NCBI GenBank assembly: GCA_964632365.1
Contig: CAZWDR010000101.1
Span: 1-9,387 of the forward strand
DNA length: 9,387 nt
DNA from: ZC4RG30 sp964632365
Lineage (GTDB): Bacteria > Pseudomonadota > Gammaproteobacteria > Steroidobacterales > Steroidobacteraceae
Reading direction: 5' to 3'
Shown here: in pieces, positions 7,222 to 9,387 of the stretch
Numbering within the stretch: the stretch's first letter is position 1
Layout: each line of letters begins with the position of its first letter
Notes under the pieces: model-generated
What the model was told of the DNA's origin: nothing
What the model saw: only the letters and a program-made list of their open reading frames with translations
The model's database searches: none
Program-made: the position numbers and the translations under genes

Positions 7222-7260
7222 CCACATCCTGATACCCGAGGCCCGAGGTGTCTGATGTGG
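7222..7260. repeat. Inverted repeat enclosing a tandem CCCGAGG
   Basis: CCACATC (7222-7228) and GATGTGG (7254-7260) are perfect 7-bp inverted arms. Between them CCCGAGG occurs twice back to back (7235-7241 and 7242-7248). It begins 9 bases after the acyltransferase stop. It could be a protein site or part of the 3' end structure of the operon transcript; no function is assigned. Confidence 0.4.
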
Positions 7261-7268
7261 CCTGCACA

Positions 7269-7299
7269 GGCCGGGTCAGCCGCTGCAGCTGACCCGGTC
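7269..7299 (+). terminator. Strong G+C-rich hairpin after the acyltransferase operon
   Basis: CCGGGTCAGC (7271-7280) pairs perfectly with GCTGACCCGG (7288-7297) around a 7-base loop. A G-T wobble (7270/7298) and a G-C pair (7269/7299) lengthen the stem to 12 pairs. It lies 55 bases after the stop of the FemAB-like gene, where a terminator is expected. No T run follows (the next bases are ctgccaatg), so it is not a textbook intrinsic terminator. It may instead stabilise the 3' end or be a binding site. The hairpin itself is certain; its role is not. Confidence 0.45.
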
Positions 7300-7380
7300 C
7301 TGCCAATGCAGCCGGCACCGATTATTGTAATGCGCATCGGGTTTATCGCAGACATCCGAGATTGTACTTTGCATACTGTA

Positions 7381-7408
7381 TTCGCTGGGTCAGACTGCGT
7401 CGTATAAA
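7381..7408 (+). promoter_or_regulatory. Candidate sigma-70 promoter for the glycosyltransferase genes
   Basis: The stretch from about 7320 to 7410 is clearly A+T-richer than its surroundings. TATAAA at 7403-7408 is a good -10 candidate, and TTCGCT at 7381-7386 is a poor -35 candidate 16 bases upstream. Transcription would start near 7415, only about 12 bases before the TTG start of the next gene. The direct repeat CATCGGGT (7335-7342 and 7411-7418) flanks the region. The evidence is suggestive only. Confidence 0.3.
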
Positions 7409-7426
7409 TCCATCGGGTCTCCTTCC

Positions 7427-8590
7427 TTGCGCATCCTGCTTGTCAACTACGAGTTTCCGCCCATCGGAGGCGGGGCAAGCCGCGCATCCTTCTGCATCGC
7501 GCGCGAACTGGTGCGCCTTGGTCACCACGTCGATGTCATCACCTCGCGATTCGGTGGCATGCCCGATTCAGAAGAAGTGGAAGGCATGCTCATCCATCGC
7601 GTGTGGAGCTGGCGCAAGGGCATCCATGACTGCGGGCTGCGCGGTGCGGCGACTTTCCTCCTGTCCGCGCTACCGCGCCTGCACCGGCTTCTGCGTGAAA
7701 AGCAGTTTGATCTGGTGCACTATTTCTTCAGCTTGCCAACCGGTTTGCTTTCGGCATATTCATGCGGCGTGCGCGGCGTGCCCTACGTGGTGAGCCTGCG
7801 CGGGTCCGACGTGCCGCGCTACGATCTGGCGAGCAGGAAGTTGCGCTGGATGCACGCAGCAACGTTGCGCCTCACACGCGGCATCTGGCAGAACGCCGCG
7901 CGCGTGGTCGCAGTCAGCGACGGACTTCGCCAGCTGGCGAAAGAATCCTTTCCGCACATGCAGATCGACGTGATCCACAACGGCGTCGACGCGCTGGCGA
8001 CGCATGCCCCTTCCGGCCGCCAGGCTCGCACGCTGCGCATCGCATGCGTCTCCAGGCTGATTCCCCGCAAGGGACTGGGCGACCTGTTGCGCGCGGTGGC
8101 ACTGCTGCCAGATCTCGATCTTGAGCTGAAGATCGCCGGAGGCGGACACGCCGCCCGGGACCTCACCGCGCTTGCGGTCGAACTTGGCGTCCAGCGCCGG
8201 GTGGAGTTCCTCGGTGAACAGGTAGTGGCCGACGTCCGCCGGCTATATGCGTCGGCAGACATATTCATGCTGCCGACGCATTCCGACGCGTTCGCCAATG
8301 TGATTCTCGAGGCAATGAGCGCGGGCCTGCCGGTGGTGGTCACCGACGTTGGTGGCGCGCGGGAAGCGGTCGAGCACGGCACCAATGGCCTGCTGGTGCA
8401 GCCGCACGCGCCGGCAGAAATCGCCTCGGCGATCAGGCAGCTGGCCGCAGACCCGCAGTTGCGCCGGCGGATGTCACAGGCGAATCTGGCGAAGATCGAG
8501 CGCTGCTTCACGTGGCAGGCCGTCGCGCGGCAATATTCCACAGTGTACGCACGGGCGCTCGAGCCAGCGAGTGAGGCCGCGGCGCGGTGA
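7427..8590 (+). CDS. Glycosyltransferase family 4 (GT-B fold)
   Basis: 387 residues from TTG 7427. MRILLVNYEFPPIGGGAS (1-18) is the exact N-terminal pattern of GT4 enzymes, including the Gly-rich loop. No in-frame ATG or GTG lies between the stop at 7328 and this codon, so TTG is accepted although no Shine-Dalgarno site precedes it (the region is pyrimidine-rich, ctccttcc). Further landmarks are FDLVHYFFSLPTGLL (94-108), VVSLRGSDVPRYD (121-133), VVAVSDGLRQLA (160-171), VIHNGVD (182-188), the donor-site VSRLIPRKG (208-216, R210 and K215) and the nucleotide-sugar site HSDAFANVILEAMSAGLP (285-302). The last normally reads E-x7-E; here the first acid is D287, with E295. The product should transfer a sugar from a nucleotide sugar with retention of configuration, in the cytoplasm or at the inner membrane, building the repeat unit. 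The specific sugar cannot be told. The length is typical. Confidence 0.9.
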   Translation: MRILLVNYEFPPIGGGASRASFCIARELVRLGHHVDVITSRFGGMPDSEEVEGMLIHRVWSWRKGIHDCGLRGAATFLLSALPRLHRLLREKQFDLVHYFFSLPTGLLSAYSCGVRGVPYVVSLRGSDVPRYDLASRKLRWMHAATLRLTRGIWQNAARVVAVSDGLRQLAKESFPHMQIDVIHNGVDALATHAPSGRQARTLRIACVSRLIPRKGLGDLLRAVALLPDLDLELKIAGGGHAARDLTALAVELGVQRRVEFLGEQVVADVRRLYASADIFMLPTHSDAFANVILEAMSAGLPVVVTDVGGAREAVEHGTNGLLVQPHAPAEIASAIRQLAADPQLRRRMSQANLAKIERCFTWQAVARQYSTVYARALEPASEAAAR

Positions 8591-8625
8591 TGAGGACCAG
8601 AACGATTGTCCGGGTGCCACGGTGA
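8590..8625 (+). other. 11-codon bridging ORF between two glycosyltransferase genes
   Basis: ATG 8590 shares its A with the stop of the GT4 gene (TGATG, 8588-8592). The frame encodes MRTRTIVRVPR and stops at TGA 8623-8625, which overlaps the GTG start of the next gene (GTGA, 8622-8625). The arrangement could pass terminating ribosomes from one gene to the next. It has no ribosome-binding site of its own and may be chance. Confidence 0.3.
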
Positions 8626-9387
8626 GCACCATATCCGCCTGTCTCGTCGTGTATCACGAGCAGGCACACATCGAAGACTGCCTGCGGTCCTTTGCGGATC
8701 TGGTCGACGAGATTGTGGTGGTCCACGATGGACCCTGCGCTGACGAGAGCCTGTCGATCGCGCGCCGTTTCACTGACCGGATATTCCAGACCGCCAGTCG
8801 CAGCGGCAGCGGAGAGTTCATCCGTCCATTTGCGCTGCGCCAATGCACCGGCGACTGGGTGCTGGTGATCGACGCCGACGAGCGGCTGTCAGAGGCGTTG
8901 CGCGCGCAGCTGCGTGCGCTGGTCGATTCACCCGGTATCGATGCGTACGGATTCCGCTGGCCCTATGTGGATGCGGATGGACGCACCCTCTCGTCGCGCA
9001 GTGTCTCCGGAAAGCGTTTTCTGTTCAGGCGTGCGAGCATGTACACGATTGGCCTGCCGCACATGACGCCGGATACCTACGGAGCATGCATCAGCAGCAG
9101 CCTCGAAGTTCATCACGTGCTGCTTCGCCCCGACCCGGGGGTTACGTTCAGGTCCCTGGTGCAGAAGAATCTGCGGAGAGGACGCGCGGCGGCCAGGCGG
9201 CTTGCCGGCGGCATCGATGCCATAGACCTCTACAACGCAGATCCTGCGGATGGGCGCGTCAAGAACGCACGCAAGCTGCGGATGATTTCGCGCCATCCAT
9301 GGATCTCGCTGTTCGTCATTCCGGCCTGGGGATTCTTCTACTGGTACGCGCTGAAGGGCTATTGCCGCGCCGGGTGGGTCGGCCTGC
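8622..9387 (+). CDS. Glycosyltransferase family 2 (GT-A fold), 3' end beyond the window
   Basis: 255 complete codons from GTG 8622 with no stop before the right edge. The N-terminus MSTISACLVVYHEQAHIEDC (1-20) and DEIVVVHDGPCADES (29-43) form the nucleotide-binding half of a GT2 domain. GDWVLVIDADERLS (77-90) carries the metal-binding DxD motif (D84, D86), followed by GFRWPYVDADGR and a KRFLFRRAS segment. This resembles the small bacterial GT2 enzymes of lipopolysaccharide and capsule synthesis (WaaE/KdtX-like in layout, without claiming that role). The C-terminal part has a hydrophobic stretch, WISLFVIPAWGFFYWYAL (227-244), suggesting membrane association. The start is chosen because the domain begins right after it; there is no good Shine-Dalgarno site, and coupling to the upstream genes is possible. 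The predicted activity is sugar transfer from a nucleotide sugar, by inversion, on the cytoplasmic side of the inner membrane. The sugar is unknown. Confidence 0.87.
   Translation, partial: MSTISACLVVYHEQAHIEDCLRSFADLVDEIVVVHDGPCADESLSIARRFTDRIFQTASRSGSGEFIRPFALRQCTGDWVLVIDADERLSEALRAQLRALVDSPGIDAYGFRWPYVDADGRTLSSRSVSGKRFLFRRASMYTIGLPHMTPDTYGACISSSLEVHHVLLRPDPGVTFRSLVQKNLRRGRAAARRLAGGIDAIDLYNADPADGRVKNARKLRMISRHPWISLFVIPAWGFFYWYALKGYCRAGWVGL

Noticed and set aside
7389..7426. GGAAGGAG followed by ATG on the minus strand, suggesting an antisense gene
   Set aside because: The frame after this ATG has only seven codons before a stop (MDLYDAV), so there is no supportable gene.

Overview
The window is G+C-rich, densely packed bacterial DNA with every supported gene on the + strand. 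Alternative start codons are common (GTG for two genes, TTG for two). The families present (an Arc-type ribbon-helix-helix protein, a SUMF1/FGE-type exported protein, polysaccharide genes) suggest a proteobacterium, possibly a gamma- or beta-proteobacterium. The species cannot be named from the sequence alone.

Left edge (1-1256): the last 32 codons of a small Arc-like DNA-binding protein, then a stand-alone secreted protein of the formylglycine-generating-enzyme (SUMF1) fold. The latter has an Ala/Pro-rich insert and lacks the catalytic cysteine pair of true FGE.

Centre (1411-7213): five tightly packed genes, apparently one transcript: a GNAT acyltransferase, a PaaK/CapK-type AMP-forming ligase, a Wzx-like polysaccharide flippase, a second and strongly diverged PaaK/CapK ligase, and a FemAB/GNAT-fold acyltransferase. 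Junctions are 8 bp, 6 bp, a 4-bp ATGA overlap, and 0 bp. The order is mirror-like: acyltransferase - ligase - flippase - ligase - acyltransferase. The reading offered here is that each ligase activates a carboxylic acid and an acyltransferase puts it on a lipid-linked sugar unit before the flippase moves that unit across the inner membrane. The families are recognisable; the pairing is inference.

Right edge (7214-9387): a 213-bp gap holding a strong hairpin and an A+T-richer, promoter-like stretch, then a GT4 glycosyltransferase and the first 255 codons of a GT2 glycosyltransferase that runs off the window. An 11-codon ORF bridges the two glycosyltransferase genes, overlapping the stop of one and the start of the other.

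Overall this is part of an exopolysaccharide, capsule or O-antigen-like locus. No initiating sugar transferase, polymerase, chain-length or export gene, acyl carrier protein, transposase, tRNA, rRNA or CRISPR array is visible. The most interesting part is the two-ligase, two-acyltransferase set around one flippase.
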